A stretch of 64,000 nt of DNA. Origin: Dermatemys mawii. Lineage: Eukaryota; Chordata; Testudines; Dermatemydidae. The notes beneath the pieces were generated by a model. That model worked only from the letters and a program-made list of their open reading frames with translations. It searched no databases and was not told the DNA's origin. The position numbers and the translations under genes are program-made. Below, in pieces: positions 1-12,904 of the stretch; position 1 is the first letter of the stretch, and every line of letters begins with the position of its first letter. Location of the stretch: assembly GCA_007922305.1 (NCBI GenBank), contig ML677366.1, positions 15,600,338-15,664,337 of the forward strand, given 5' to 3'.

Positions 1-1050
1 TCCATGTTCCGTGACCGTCAAAAGGATCTTGTCCCATTCTTCTTCATGGAAGGTGATCTTATAGCCTGCAACGTCATCGATGGTGTGATGGCAGCCCTCA
101 AAATCGTTCACGATCCAGATGAGTGGAGACTCTTCATTGATTCATCGAAGACGAGTCTTAAAGCTGTTTTGCTGCATAATGGCAATGTTTTGCCATCAAT
201 TCCAGTTGGTCATGCAGTCCATATGAAGGAAACCTATGACAACATGAAACAACATTTGAGGTGCATAAACTATGACCGACATCAGTGGCAGCTTTGTGGC
301 GATTTGAAGGTTGTTGCTCTCTTGCTTGATCTGCAGACTGGATACACAAAGTACTGCTGTTTTCTCTGAGAGTGGGATAGTCGTGCAAGAGATTCCCACT
401 ACATCAAGAAAGATTGGCCACTCCGACAGTCATTGGAGCCTGGGAGGAAAAGTGTTCGGCATCCACCGCTTGTTGAATCGAGGAAGATTTTGTTACCACC
501 CTTACACATCAAGTAGGGTCTGATGAAGAACTTTGTCAAGGCCATTGACAAAACACAAGCAGCTTTCAAGTACCTCCGTGGAAAATTTCCAAGGTTAAGT
601 GAAGCTAAGATAAAGGAAGGTGTCCTTGTTGGTCCTCAGATTCGTGAACATCTTCGAGATGATGCATTTGACCATGCACCGCGTGGCAAGGAAAAGACAG
701 CATGGAAAGCCTTCCAGTCAGTGGCAATACATTTTCTCGGAAACAACAAGGCAGACAACTACAGGTTGTTGGTGGAAAACTTCCTCGAGGCATACAAAAG
801 CCTTGGTTGCAACATGTCACTAAAGATACAATTTTTGTACTCTCATCTAGATTTTTTTCCACCGAACTGCGGAGCAGTGAGCGACTAGCACGGCGAGCGA
901 TTTCACCAGGACATTGCAACAATGGAGAAACGCTATCAGGGCAAATGGAGCCCATCAATGCTTGCAGACTATTGCTGGACAGTGACAAGAGATGCTCCAT
1001 TTAATGAATACAAGAGACAAGCCAAGAAGCGCCGAGTAGACACTGAATAG
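1..1050 (+). pseudogene. Broken copy of a multicopy transposon-like protein gene
   Basis: One reading frame runs from the left edge to a stop at 1048-1050 and is interrupted only by TGA at 367-369, TAG at 517-519 and TAG at 886-888. There is no frameshift, and similarity-like composition continues across each stop. Readable motifs include WRLFIDSSKTSLKAVLLHNG, LPPLHIK, FVKAIDKTQAAFKYLRGKFP, SHLDFFPPNCGAVSD, ERFHQDIATMEKRYQGKW and ADYCW. I recognise this as a family of 'uncharacterized' proteins found in many copies in arthropods, cnidarians and some vertebrates, which behaves like mobile-element cargo. I cannot name the superfamily or a function. It is truncated at the left by the window. It is antisense to EFL1. 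Confidence 0.6.
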
Positions 1051-2587
1051 GACTAAACTTTGTACGTAATAGTTTTTTGCCTTTTGTTTCATAATACATT
1101 TTATTTATATAACCCTTTTGCTGATTTTTAAAGTGTTACATAAACAGGACAGGTGAAATATTATCATGTAAAGCAACCATAAACACATGAAAAGACCTAG
1201 GTTTACAATTTATGATTAAAACTCTACTATCTACACAATATACATAGACATAAAATGTAAAAACTTAAATATCTTAGAAACAGTAGCCAATCAGTTGTTT
1301 TAATTGTCATATTTGAATTCAGCACATTAAAATACATAATAAATATCACATTTTATCTCTGAAGCAGACGACTTCTAAAAAATTGTAGACCACTGTTACA
1401 AAAGCAATTTATCCTCTCTGGGTGTTCACACCTCCAGATCACCTGCTGGAAGTGGGCTTCAACCCCCCGATTGAATTTACCTTGCTTTCTTGCCTGCTAT
1501 TTATACCTGCCTCTGGAGATTTCCACAACATTCATCTGATGAAGTGGATCCTAGCCCACGAAAGCTCATGATCCCTAAAATCTGTTAGTCTATAAGGTGC
1601 TACAAGACTCTGTCACTTTTGTAGTTTATTACCAATGTACTATACTTTGCTACATTGCCCAGCAAGCAACACACGTGATTCGCCTTCTTGTTGGAAATAT
1701 TAGCACCCAAAAAACAGTAATTTAACTGAACAGTGACTGAGTACAATGCACTAGAAATATACAACCGAGACACTGGCATCAATATAAAGCACTAAGAAAA
1801 AGGCAAACTTGATTCAAATGATAGGCTTATGATTAATCCTTGATTCAAAAAAGCAATGTGAATACATTACAGTTTGACCAATGTAGTATTTCATGATATT
1901 TATAAAACACTGCACTCAGATGGGAGGCGAACGGACACAGAAAGATACTGGATAGCCCTGATACTTAACAGAGATACAGCCCATTCAATAACAAAACCTA
2001 CTCAATTATGTATCTTTAACCCCATAATATCATCAATGTTATACACCTCTTCAAAATGCTATGCATCTTGTTTTTGTAATCAGCAAGCAGCTACTAGCAA
2101 AAATTGCCAATATTATAGAAATAAAGACAAAGGTTTCTCTTTCTTTGTTTCCTTTACTGTTTTCCCCTCTGTTCAATAATATTCTTGAGAAAGACTGCCC
2201 TCATGTGTTCATTAATCGAGGTTGAGTCAAGATACTCCATATAGTTGGAATCACTTAAAGCTGGCTACTTTTTACAGTCATATTACCGATTCATAGAGCA
2301 AAAATAGTCCACCAAATGTTTTCACAGAAATAAAAGGCTGGTGTGACAGCAGGACTGTTCAGAAGGCTTTCACAGAAGGTGGTAATGCTTGGTAGTTGGC
2401 ACTGATCCTAGAAAGTCTTTCTGGGCCTTTAAAATGGCATCACGGCTTGCAGCTGCTCTTTGCTCTAAGCAGAGGCTACTTATGAAAAGCTCCCAAATCA
2501 TTAGAAGAAATCCCAAAGGGATAAAATACTCACTAGACACCCTGCAATGAACATAGCCATACTACTCTATATCCCGCTCTAAGTACT
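1051..2587. other. EFL1 3'-side intronic sequence with one interspersed repeat
   Basis: AT-rich non-coding sequence. A high-copy repeat occupies about 1425-1625 (listed separately). No exon-like reading frame or structured RNA was seen in the rest. Confidence 0.5.
1425..1625 (+). repeat. High-copy sauropsid interspersed repeat, copy 1
   Basis: Contains the diagnostic string CATCTGATGAAGTGGATCC, then CCCACGAAAGCTCATG and GTTAGTCTATAAGGTGC. The same family recurs at 4945-5092 and, as inverted fragments, at 34652-34991. I know this family from turtle and crocodilian sequence but cannot assign a Repbase name. Confidence 0.7.
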
Positions 2588-2595
2588 GCCTATAG

Positions 2596-2801
2596 CAGGT
2601 CTGCACAACATGTGGCCCAGGGGCCACATGCGGCCCGCAGGGGCTCACTGTGTGGCCCACGGGGGGCGAGTAGGGGTGGAGCAAGCCAAGCAGTGGGGTA
2701 GGGGGAAGCGGGTAGGGCGGGGTGAGGGCAGGGCTTTTCGGCCCACAGCTGTTCTTTTGCAGTAATATGGCCCTTGCTGCTTTCCGAGTTGTGCAAGCCT
2801 G
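2596..2801 (+). mobile_element. hAT-like non-autonomous DNA transposon (CAGG..TGCACAAC termini)
   Basis: The ends CAGGTCTGCACAAC and GTTGTGCAAGCCTG are inverted repeats. An exact 8-bp target duplication GCCTATAG flanks the element (2588-2595 and 2802-2809), which is diagnostic of hAT insertion. The interior is G-rich (gcggcccg, ggggcgag). The same family occurs at 16895-17079 and 17131-17650. Confidence 0.85.
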
Positions 2802-2953
2802 GCCTATAGCATCCTGTGCTTACCTTTAGAAAACAACAAAAAACTGGCCAATCAATAAGGTAAATCTATAACTATGGGAACTCTAGATTTCTTAGTAACG
2901 TGCAATTCTAAAGAGCTATTAATTAGAATCTTAAAGTGCTTTACAAAACAAAT

Positions 2954-3275
2954 AAGAGTAAGTCTACACTACCCGCTGGATCGGCAGATAGTGATCGAAC
3001 CTCAAGTGCTCTCCCCGTTGACTCCGGAGAGAGCGCTTTTCCACCGCGAGAGGCGGAAGTACAGTCAAAGGGGAGGGGGCAGCAGTCAACTCGCCACTGT
3101 GAGGGTTCCCAGGTAAGTCGACCTAAGATGCGCCAACTTCAGCTATGCTATTCGCCACTGTGAGGATGCCCAGGTAAGTTGACCTAAGATATGTCAACAT
3201 AAGCTACGCTATTTGCATAGCTAAAGTTGCGTATCTTAGGTCAATCCCTCCCGCCTCAGTGTAGACCTGGCCTAA
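2954..3275. mobile_element. MITE with GTCTACACT termini, copy 1, with internal tandem duplication
   Basis: The left end carries AAGTCTACACTACCCGCTGG and the right end CAGTGTAGACCTGGCCTAA, giving inverted termini. The interior is CpG-rich, unlike its surroundings. A 61-bp unit is tandemly duplicated (3091-3151 and 3152-3212). It is related to the element at 51270-51522. The exact edges and target duplication are unclear. Confidence 0.7.
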
Positions 3276-3304
3276 GCCTTGCAAAGCCACATGAGAGAAG
3301 CAAG

Positions 3305-3432
3305 GATGATTATGGATTCACAGGGGGGAAACTGAAGCACAGAAAGGTCAAGTGATTTGCCCACAGTCATACAGAAAGTCTGTGGCAGAACTGGGAACAG
3401 AAGTGACTTCTAGTCCTCTGCTTTTAACAGGA
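3305..3432 (+). repeat. MIR-like SINE fragment
   Basis: Contains GGGAAACTGAAGCACAGAAA, GTCAAGTGATTTGCCCA and CAGTCATACAGAAAGT, which match the conserved central and 3' part of MIR elements. The body of a tRNA-derived head is not evident. Confidence 0.7.
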
Positions 3433-3992
3433 TCCTTCCCCCTGTAATAGCAAGTTAAAGAAGTCAACTCTGTTAGTTTTTCAGAACAGTTCAAAAAAAA
3501 TTCACATGCCCAAATAACTGCATATGAAAGAATCAGAAAATCATCTGGCCTGTTTCAAGTGTCTAAAACAGATCTTAGTTAGGTAACAGGTCACACAATT
3601 CTAAAAATTTAGCAAGTTTCCCTCTGAAACTTACTCAGCAATATACCAACCCACATTGATCAACAGCTATAAGAATGTACTGATTATCGCCGAGTATGTC
3701 AGCATACAGCAGAACATCACTGTGGTATATTAGGTAGAAAATACAGTACTCGTACTTCTCTGAATTCCAGAGTGCAAAAGCTGCTCTGAACTGTAAACAG
3801 CAAACCCCTTCAATTTATGTACGTTGATATACATGCTGCAACTGAGAGAAGTGACTCACTTTCCCCTGGAGAACAAAGTCATACCAAGTATTTAAGTTAT
3901 TGCTTCTTGAATTAACATTTGTTGTGAGCTTACTGTATGAGAAAAACTTGTTAGCACAAGGTACATATATAAGTTAAAAAAAATCAGCAAAG

Positions 3993-3993
<1 letters not shown>

Positions 3994-4040
<47 letters not shown>

Positions 4041-4050
4041 NNNNNNNNNN

Positions 4051-4097
<47 letters not shown>
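3994..4097 (+). repeat. (GATA)n microsatellite with a 10-N assembly gap
   Basis: Uninterrupted GATA units run on both sides of ten Ns at 4041-4050. The gap is almost certainly more GATA units of unknown number, so the array length here is not reliable. Confidence 0.97.
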
Positions 4098-4944
4098 GAG
4101 GTTCTGAATATTTTGTACTGATTTACAAGTGTCAAGTTCTGTTTTCAGAAATGGTATTTTGTTTCTAATCAGCCTTTAGCCTAAATCACTTGGCAATATA
4201 GCACGCATTCTGAAGTCTATGAAGCATTACTGTGACTCCCATATTCACCACAAAAATACCAAGTCATCACTTTCTTTTGGCCCGCTTAAAATAAATCCTA
4301 TGCATCACCACAAACAAAACTGTTTCTAAATCAAAAAGACAACAAACTTATTTTCTCCATCAAAGAAGAAAAAAAATTCATTTTGCTTCCAATTAAAGGA
4401 CGGCAGTAAGAAAAATAAATTCCAGGCCAAAATGCTTTTAAGAAGCAGATGCACATGGTAGCTTCCTGTTTTTCCTCATGTGGGCATGCCCTTGCACAAC
4501 CTCTTAGCTTGTGAGCCAAATTTATTTTCTCTTCAAACATCAGAATCTAATTTTTAACTGTCACCAAGGGGACAGCTGACTAAATTATTTTTATGCTCCT
4601 CAATCACAAAAATATCAAAACAAGGGTTACAAAACTACCAGGCTTTATTTGTACTTTTCTTCTGTCTTGCTGAGAAACAAACATGTTTTGACATGGAAAC
4701 CAAGAAATTATCCTTGCCTGCTTCTCCAACCATGTTCCACAAAAAATAATTTAATATTGCTTTATAAATCATATTAGCCCTGTTATAGCAGCAATTACTG
4801 ATTTGGACAAACCCTTCTTAAAATAGTTTTAAGTAACTCCAACTATAAATGTTTGTGATCATCTACTTTGTGTAACTGAAAAAAAAAATATCTTACTCTC
4901 CTTCGTTTTCCCTACTCTCATGGAAGCAAAATTTCTTCATTCGC

Positions 4945-5092
4945 TGAAGTCTTTTCCACTACATGCATCTGATGAAGTGCATTTTAGTCCACGAAAGCTT
5001 ATGCCCAAATAAATTTGTTAGTCTCTAAGATGCCACAAGGACTCCTCATTCTCTTTGCTGATCCAGACTAACACCACTACCACTCTGAAATC
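4945..5092 (+). repeat. High-copy sauropsid interspersed repeat, copy 2
   Basis: Same family as 1425-1625, with a fuller tail: CATCTGATGAAGTGCATTTT, CCACGAAAGCTTATGC, GTTAGTCTCTAAGATGCCAC, then GACTAACACCACTACCACT. Confidence 0.75.
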
Positions 5093-8000
5093 TATAAAGT
5101 GTTCCTCTATATTCTAAGGAAGCTGAAGGAGGAGGAGGAGGAAATGCTGTTATCTTTTTAACAGCATCTATCAGCTGTGTCAAAACTTTCTGGAGTTCTC
5201 AGAGCTGGAGACCATACAGGGGTACAAAATCAGTCAAGATACCAAATTGGTGTGATAGTCTCAAGGACGAACTAGAGAACTTAACACATGTAGATAAGCC
5301 ATCCTCTGTTTTTCCTGAGAAAGTGACCATAGGCCCAGCTGGCAAGCTGTCCACCATCTCTTTGCAAAGAACAATGGGTGTGACCACAGACATCAGTTAG
5401 TCAATTTTCTCACCAGCTTTAGAGCATTTCTGAAGGCTATGATTCTTAAGACTAATGATATCATCTTCTCCAATAACAGGCAAAACAACAGAGAAAAAGT
5501 TATATAATTATGCTCTGGGACTTGAATTCGACTACTGGGGCCATGAGCAGGCACGATGGGATAATCCATAACTCCTGTAAATTAGCATTGACTGTAAGGG
5601 CATTTGTCCTCGAATTAAACCCATAAGGTGTGTATGTTTTAATCCAAACTTATAATGCGACTGGAATATAGTCCAGGGATCACAGATATCCTTTATTACT
5701 TTGAGGGCAGGGTTGACAATATATTTTCCACAAAGTGCCAACCATAAACAGCTTGAAAAATGTAACTGATACCTGCTAGCCCAACTCTATCAATCAGAAT
5801 GAGAAAAAACGAAAACATGATCAGCCATGCCCAAGCCCCAATTTCGTGATTTCTGCAATTAAAAGGAAACATTTTGTACTGTTTTATGCAGTCTATATTT
5901 TATCACAGCATTATCACTGTAATTTACTAGAGTCTCAGGCTGCATTAACTTTTCTGGAAATTTGCTGTTTCTTGCAGCTGGAATGAAACATAGCACAGCT
6001 ATCCTCCTTACATGCTGATCACTTGACAAGAGAGGGACCTCTCTCCTATACTGATTACCAGACCAGAGAAGGGCTATAAAATGGTCAGGTATGATGTGGA
6101 GTCAGTTGATGCTTCCCTGTAAGATGGGACAATAACTGTATGGGTTCTTGAACCCATTGTGACAGGGGCACAATGAAGACTTCTTGTGTTGCAAATGCCT
6201 CAAATGCAGCAAAATGCTTAATGATGAAATTAAATAAAAATACACTGTCTAGATTGGTTAGCTTCATAGACAATGGTGAATACATGTTACATGATAACAT
6301 AATGTAAAACAAATGTTTATATTTAAGACTCCACACTGAATCAAGAAATTTTCTGGTCATCTATTTTTCTTTTTAAATCTTTATTTGCTAGTCTAATTTA
6401 ATCCACACACTTACCTCAAGCAAAAGATGTTTTAGCATCATATTCTAAAAAGAGTTACTGTTTGCATAGTTACTGTATAGCTGGCATAATCTTATGATTC
6501 TCAAATTAAACGTTTTGCATTTTAAAGGCCTATTTTTCCAGTAAGAAAGTTATTTGTGTAGTAAAAATAAAGAAATGGGCAGCCATTCAAGATGCCGAAG
6601 TATATAGTAAAATTATAGGCAAGAAAACATGACTGAAAAGATTTAGATATCTACAATTTTAGAGCAAAGCCAATGAATGTATCTAAAATTAAAACAAAAT
6701 TAAGTAGGTTTAAGTTATTGGTTAATTATTTTGTCTTATAATGTCTTCCGAAGTTTGTCTTTTCCACCAAAACCAGAATGACAATATTGAACCATTCCCC
6801 ACCCAAATATTTAAATGTTTTGATGGACTGCGACATTTCACTGCAAAAAAAATGTAAGCCCTACATTCAGTTAAAATTAAAATTCTTTCTGTCCTGCAAG
6901 AAGACCCGTTAAAATTCTGTCAGTAAGGGTTTGGAATAACCGCCATGAGTATATAGCAAATTGAATTGAGCTCGCTAGTTTAAAATTAAAATAAAATAAA
7001 ATTTCTGTCCCGTTAAAATTCTTTCCCTCCTGAAAGAAGACAATGTGTTTTTAAACAAGAAGTCACTTTTCTGAATGTAATTCATCCTTCAAGGAAAGAA
7101 ATCCCCTACAGGACTGGAGGAATTTTAAGACACAGGACTGAATGAACTCACTAAATTCATGCAACCAGATGGCACCAGTGTAAATTATACTACTGTGATA
7201 CTAAATACTTGATTACTAGTGTCCTGAATTATGCTCTCCAGTTGTTTTAATATGAAACTTATCAAGATGAAATGCTGGTGGTCCTTGAATTTTACATAGT
7301 TTTATTCTAAAATAATTGTTTTTGTATTTTGGTAGAAATTATAGTTTTTCTGCCTTGATTTTTAAGAAAACAGTTTCATGTTCTAGGATCTTCAAATACC
7401 ATTTTTTCTTTTGCATTACCACCATTTGTGAAAATATAGTTCAAGATACCCCAGCATTTCCACCCTACATCATAATATGCCAGAGCAAAAAATTACACTT
7501 GCAGAAAGTCAGGTCAGGATGAATTTAGGCATATACATCTAAAAGATTACCTGCAAATATTTTTAAAAAGCAATATTTAAAGGTGTAAGTATCAGGACAC
7601 GTTTAATTTATCCACTCAGAATGATAAGTGCAGGGCATATGGGCAGTCAGGCAAATACTGCTCTCTCCTTTAAAAATGAGGTGCTAAAGAAGAGAGGTAA
7701 TCAAGAAATATCTGTGGAAAAGTGGCTATAACAAAAAGGGCTATCGAGCCTTAAATATCTTGTACTGAATAAGTCCTTAATGATTTATAAGAGACAGATT
7801 TAGAATCCAAATCACTCTACCTCTATCTCTTGCTCATAAGACAATACTTTGAGAGTTATAAGATATGTTTTTAGATATTTTTCAGTGTCTTAGGATTCCA
7901 GTCAAAGCTTTTTCTCAGCCCAATTTAAAGAATTTTCCATACTTTAGTTCAATGGCTCTTAGCTTTTTCAGCTAAATGCATGCTTCCCAGAATAGCCCTG

Positions 8001-8270
8001 AAAACATGTTTATTCTAATACAGTGATAACTCCTAAGTGCATTTTTTCAAGTCTTTTCCGAGGACTTTGTAAATTCAAGAGAGTACAAGTAGAATCTTAA
8101 TATCTAACTGCTGGAACAGAGCCTCTCCTGGAAGTAAATGCAGAGGAGAAAACTGAAAAGTAATTAACTGATTACAGTGGCACTCAGACTATTGACAAAA
8201 GAAATTTTCACACATACACATTTGTTGTTATAAACATAACACAGAGCAGACCAATCTTTAGTGCATATAA
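5093..8270. other. Intronic AT-rich sequence, no gene seen
   Basis: No open frame with homology-like composition, no structured RNA and no clear transposon ends. A short A-rich segment near 6870-6910 is partly echoed near 6975-7045 (shared GTTAAAATTCTTTC and GAAGAC strings). Confidence 0.4.
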
Positions 8271-8276
8271 ATCTCC

Positions 8277-8527
8277 AGGTTTGTCTACATAGTACATTAG
8301 TGCACATCAGCATGTTGCTCACCAACTGGCTGTATGGATCCTGCTGGCGTACAAAGTTTCTTAATGCACATTGATGTAGCCTGTTTGAAACAAGCAATCA
8401 TCAATGCACTTTAGGGAACTTTTAGTGTGTTCCAGCAGGGTCCACACAGTTAGTGTTCAACACACTGGCACGCACAGGAATTTATACCCCAGCTGGTCCA
8501 CACTAACACTCTACATAGACAAGTCCA
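8277..8527. mobile_element. Short MITE with GTCTACATAG termini
   Basis: The left end GGTTTGTCTACATAG and right end CTACATAGACAAGTCC are inverted repeats. The interior has repeated cac/gtg-rich words (ttagtgcaca, agtgttcaacaca). The target duplication was not resolved. Confidence 0.6.
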
Positions 8528-10490
8528 CAGAGTCTACAAGTCAAATGCTATCGTCTCCAGAGAAAGAGCATTCTACATAAGAAAGCAGAGCTCCTGATAA
8601 GCAAATAGTTCAAAGTGACTACAGTCTTATCCAAGAAACCTCAGACACATTTTTATTTACTCTGACTGGAAGATATCACTAACTTCTTAACCAGAAACAG
8701 TGCAAAAATTGATAACTAGTCCAAAAGATTTTGGAGAACTGAAATTGCAAATTGCAGGTGGGTATGCTGAGGTAAACAGTATTTTACTTCTATCAGGATA
8801 GATTATGCATGGAAATAGGCCTACTGTTTAAAAGTTTTTAAGAAAGAGTCTCTGAAGAATGGTAAATATACACGGAGGAACATTCTTGACAGTAAGGTTT
8901 TAATACAAATTAACAAAAGCAAAGTGGAATCTTACTCCTTATGCCCTTCTACTTCTACGTAATAGCATATGAAAATATGTTACCTACCTCTTGAAATTCC
9001 CTGCAATGCTTATAGATATTAGGGAAGGATTGAGAATGGCGTTTCAGTCCTAACTCTGAATCTCTCTGATTTTGTTTGTCTGTGTTGCAACCCATAACCT
9101 TACTGTTTTTTGAAAACAAGTTTGTCTTGTTAGCAAAGTTCCTTGCAGTACTAGGAAAGTTTTTGCACATTACAGAATTCAATCCCAAATTTCTCAGTTT
9201 CTTAAACACTTATAAAAAGATTAATTTGTCAAGAAAAAGTTAGTTGAATGTAATGACCAATAGTGAACCCTTTCTCCAACTTATATAGCCTTCAAATCAA
9301 AGAATTTATTTGGCCATTACATCTGATTAGAAACTAAAAGGTAATGGAAGGCTGCTCATTAGGACCTGTCAGAGATTGTGACTTCTTAGAATTCGATTAT
9401 ATACAACCGATAGCAGAAAAAGTAAAAACTACACAGTAAATTTGAAAGAGAGAAACAGGCAGTCATGATTAACTCTATATTCCATATGACAAAAACTTAA
9501 TTACAATGAGTAAAACTCAACTTCCTTAATTTACTAGATAATTTACAATTAATTTCCTTATATGGCTAGAGAGAAAGCACTTATGCATCCTTTGAAGCTG
9601 AAAGATAAATTGGCTTTGAAACAGAAATCACTGTTACTAACTGCAGTCATAAAAGCCTAGCACAAGCTGACTTTTATATGGAAGATATTGCATTCTGTCA
9701 CTGAGAAGTCAGAAAATGTGTTTGTTCAAGCAACATAAATTAACAATGTACCTTTATGGGAAGAGAAAAGAAACAAATGAACTAGAAGACAGATAGGGCT
9801 TTTAACTCTTTTGGAAATGCTTAAAATGACATCAGATTATTAACGATGCTTCAGTTTGCATGTTCTAGATAAGTATTCATTCAAACACATTTGCCAATAT
9901 ACTCAAGGATCAGATGTAAGTGTGTTAAAATTGTGAAATACTAAATATATTTTGGCTAACAGCTTTGATTGCTTTAGTGCCAATTCTGATCTTATGCTAC
10001 TAAAGAATAATTTTGCTCATAAAATCCAGACAAAGCTTGGGATGTTTCATATTTCTGAAAGGATCTACATTTCAGTTCAATTTAAAAATAGCATATCCAG
10101 ATGCTCATTATACAATGGGTGAACTGACTAAAGTTCCACCATTTTGAAATAGCTTTTTGGTTCCAAAAATATTCCTTAAAAAAAAAAAAAATTGGCATTT
10201 TCTGGAAACAGCAGACTTTCAGACCAGCAAACCTTTCTAAGAGTGCCTACTGCACAAAGGTAAATAGCAATGACAGTTATAATCAACCATGTTTTATGGG
10301 CCAGATTAACACTGAAAGAGCTGGTATTGTTCTTTTAAATATTTCATACTCAGTCTGTTTACCTTTGAAATACAAAAAATATATTGTATATTTATCCACT
10401 TATTTTTAACTGAAAAAGGACAAACTAGCATATTCAAACTACTTTAAGATCCAGTACAAAGCTCTAACATAAGAAGCTTGCAAATAAACT

Positions 10491-10759
10491 CAGGCTTTGT
10501 CTACATTACCACTTTTGTCTGTCAGAGGTGTGAAAAAACCCACACCCCATAACTGACATAAAAGTTTCACCAGCAAAAGTGCTGGCATGGACACGCTATG
10601 TCAGCATGAGAGGCTCTCCTGATGACATAGCTAATGCCGCTCATTGCGGTTGGCTTAATTATGCAAGCAGGAGAGCTCTCTCTCTCTTCTGCTAACAGAG
10701 AGCACAGCCATAGCGATACAGCTGTGCTGTTATAAGGTCTGTAGTGTAGACGGAGCCTC
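10491..10759. mobile_element. MITE with GGCTTTGTCTACATTA termini
   Basis: GGCTTTGTCTACATTAC at the left pairs with GTAGTGTAGACGGAGCC at the right. The interior contains several imperfect palindromes (gtgctggc/gctatgtcagc, ctgtgctg). This is a class of short DNA elements that I know to be abundant in turtles. Confidence 0.65.
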
Positions 10760-11613
10760 ACAGTCACCAGCTGCTGAGGATTTAGACAGTAGGCAATACA
10801 CAGTGACTTGAATGTGATACTAAGCAATTAGCATGGTTAAATGCCTAGATTACCGGAACTCAATCTTGAGCCAGTATATATTAACCTTTTTTTAATTTTT
10901 AAAAAGGAACATACTGCAGTAACTCCAACTACAAAAAGTTGGAGCAGGAATTATTTCTTCTAGCACCTGACCTAATATGTACAGAGGAGTTTTTTTTTTT
11001 TCCTTTTAAAAAACTGGGTAGCATTTAATAGTCATTGTAATACAATATCTGGACGTCTTTAAGTTACATGAGAGGGGTAACTTCCCTTTGTCTGCAGCCC
11101 AAGAGAGTCGGTTTTTTTGGGAAATATGAAGTAAAATATGGCATATAACATAAGCTACTTCAGTCTATGTTCTCATTTAGATGATTGCGCTTTATTCAAA
11201 TGCAGTGAATTCATGTAGTTTTGAACAATTTGTTTTACATTAAATATTTTAAAAATATACTGTTCATAACTATATATTCATGGGGTGTTGTGTAGGTCTT
11301 GGTAAGAAGGTGTCATGATGTGTAAGCCATAACTATAATGTCCATTTGAATGAAATAAAGGCATATAATTAACTCTATCATCATGTTTCAGCAAAGGACA
11401 AATATATATTAAACAGGATTAGCTCATGTCTTTCACAAATGATGGATTTCAGCTATAATTTACTAGAGAAATCTAATACTTAGGAAATGTTCCAATACGG
11501 AAGGGAACAGCATCACTGCCTTACATGAAAGACACTTTTTAGGATTAGTAGGACACATTTATTCCTTGAAATACACTCTTAGTTGAAAGAGTTAACACAC
11601 CATCTTTACATTA

Positions 11614-11821
11614 CAGGCATGTCACGTCTTGCGCGAGGGTTCCGTTTCACGGTTACCGCGTAAAGTGGAAACCGCGTACAGTCGAAACCCATTGAGTTCA
11701 TTGGGCGAAATCGCCAGCCCTACAGAAAGTTTTTAAATTTTTATTTTTCCCTTTTTTTTTTTGGCGACCGCGTAAAGCGGAAATCGCTTATGGTAAATGC
11801 GCCTAAGACACAACATGCCTG
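11614..11821. mobile_element. Pogo/Tc1-like MITE with TA duplication
   Basis: The inverted ends CAGGCATGT (left) and ACATGCCTG (right) are flanked by TA on both sides (11612-11613, 11822-11823). A second, inner pair (GTCTTGCGC and GCGCCTAAGAC) extends the match. The element is CpG-rich (gcgcgag, accgcgtaaag), with internal repeats of the 'accgcgta' word. Confidence 0.75.
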
Positions 11822-12858
11822 TACTATACGATGAAGTATCTACATAAAATAGGAAAGTTACTTAGTAGCACTACACTAAATGGTGCTCAAAATACATAAT
11901 TATGACAAGTATGAACAAAAATGCAGTTTATTGGTATTCATTAATTTCTCAACACTGAAAAAAGATTAATATCATATTGTGTCTAAAGATGTTTTTGCAG
12001 TACTTTAAAGGAGAATGACTTAAAAACATCTGGAACTGATTTAAGTTTCCATGATAGGTCAAAAGATTTGGAAACAATTTAATTTCCTGCAGATTTTATG
12101 AGAAGCAAGCAAACATCTATTTTTAGAAGTACATGTGTGTTTTCACAAAAAGACGATGTATATTGAGAGATTGTTAGCCACTTCTAATTTCACCACTTTC
12201 AACCATCGTTGATTAACGTTGACTGGTATTAAATGCTAGATCATCAACAGTTTCACTTCTAAACCATGAGCTGTTTTTAGATTAAATCACTTCAAGACCT
12301 CCTATTTTCTGTAGCTGAGGTCAAATGTGAGAAGTGTTATATTTACTGGGCTTCATGAGTCACAAAGTGAACCTTGTACTTTTTATACAAAATCCAGTCA
12401 CCAAACAATCATGAATTGTTCAAGCTAGCCATAAGTATTTATCTGTTTTTCTGATGGATTTTACATCTGGAATTTATAAGCCACACTCTTAAGTATCATA
12501 TGGGTATTTTTATAAACTGGTTTCTATTTTTCTTTAAGCCTTCTATTACAAAAATATAACTTCTGATATTTTACTGATGCTGGTTAGCACAAGAGCTACA
12601 AAATAATGAAAAGTTAGTTGTATCAATAATACTACATAACAGTTTAAACATGCAAGTGCTGTGACATGAAAATTAATACCTTTGTTTTAAAAATACAGTC
12701 CTTTAGTAATATATACAGATGAAAGACCATACCAGATTGCTGTCTATTATATTCACAATATGCAACCTATTTTTACATTGCATATGAATAAATTTATAGA
12801 TTTTAAAATGCTAAGTTTTATTATAATTCAGGCAAATTTTGAAGAAAAACCATATATA

Positions 12859-12904
12859 TAATGTCATATATGGTTTATATATATATAAACCATATATGAC
12901 ATTA
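12859..12904. repeat. 46-bp perfect palindrome
   Basis: Both arms match base for base around a centre between 12881 and 12882 (outer arm TAATGTCATATATGG, inner TTTATATA). It could extrude as a cruciform or be the core of a very small foldback element. No target duplication was seen. Confidence 0.9.

Noticed and set aside
3994..4097. Regular short repeats considered as a CRISPR-like array
   Set aside because: Uninterrupted 4-bp microsatellite in a vertebrate intron, without spacers.
5199..5393. 64-codon minus-strand ORF considered as a missing EFL1 exon
   Set aside because: Peptide does not resemble any EFL1 segment and lacks a matching acceptor and phase.
6870..7045. Possible tandem duplication
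   Set aside because: Shared words are short and A/T-rich; the alignment is not convincing.
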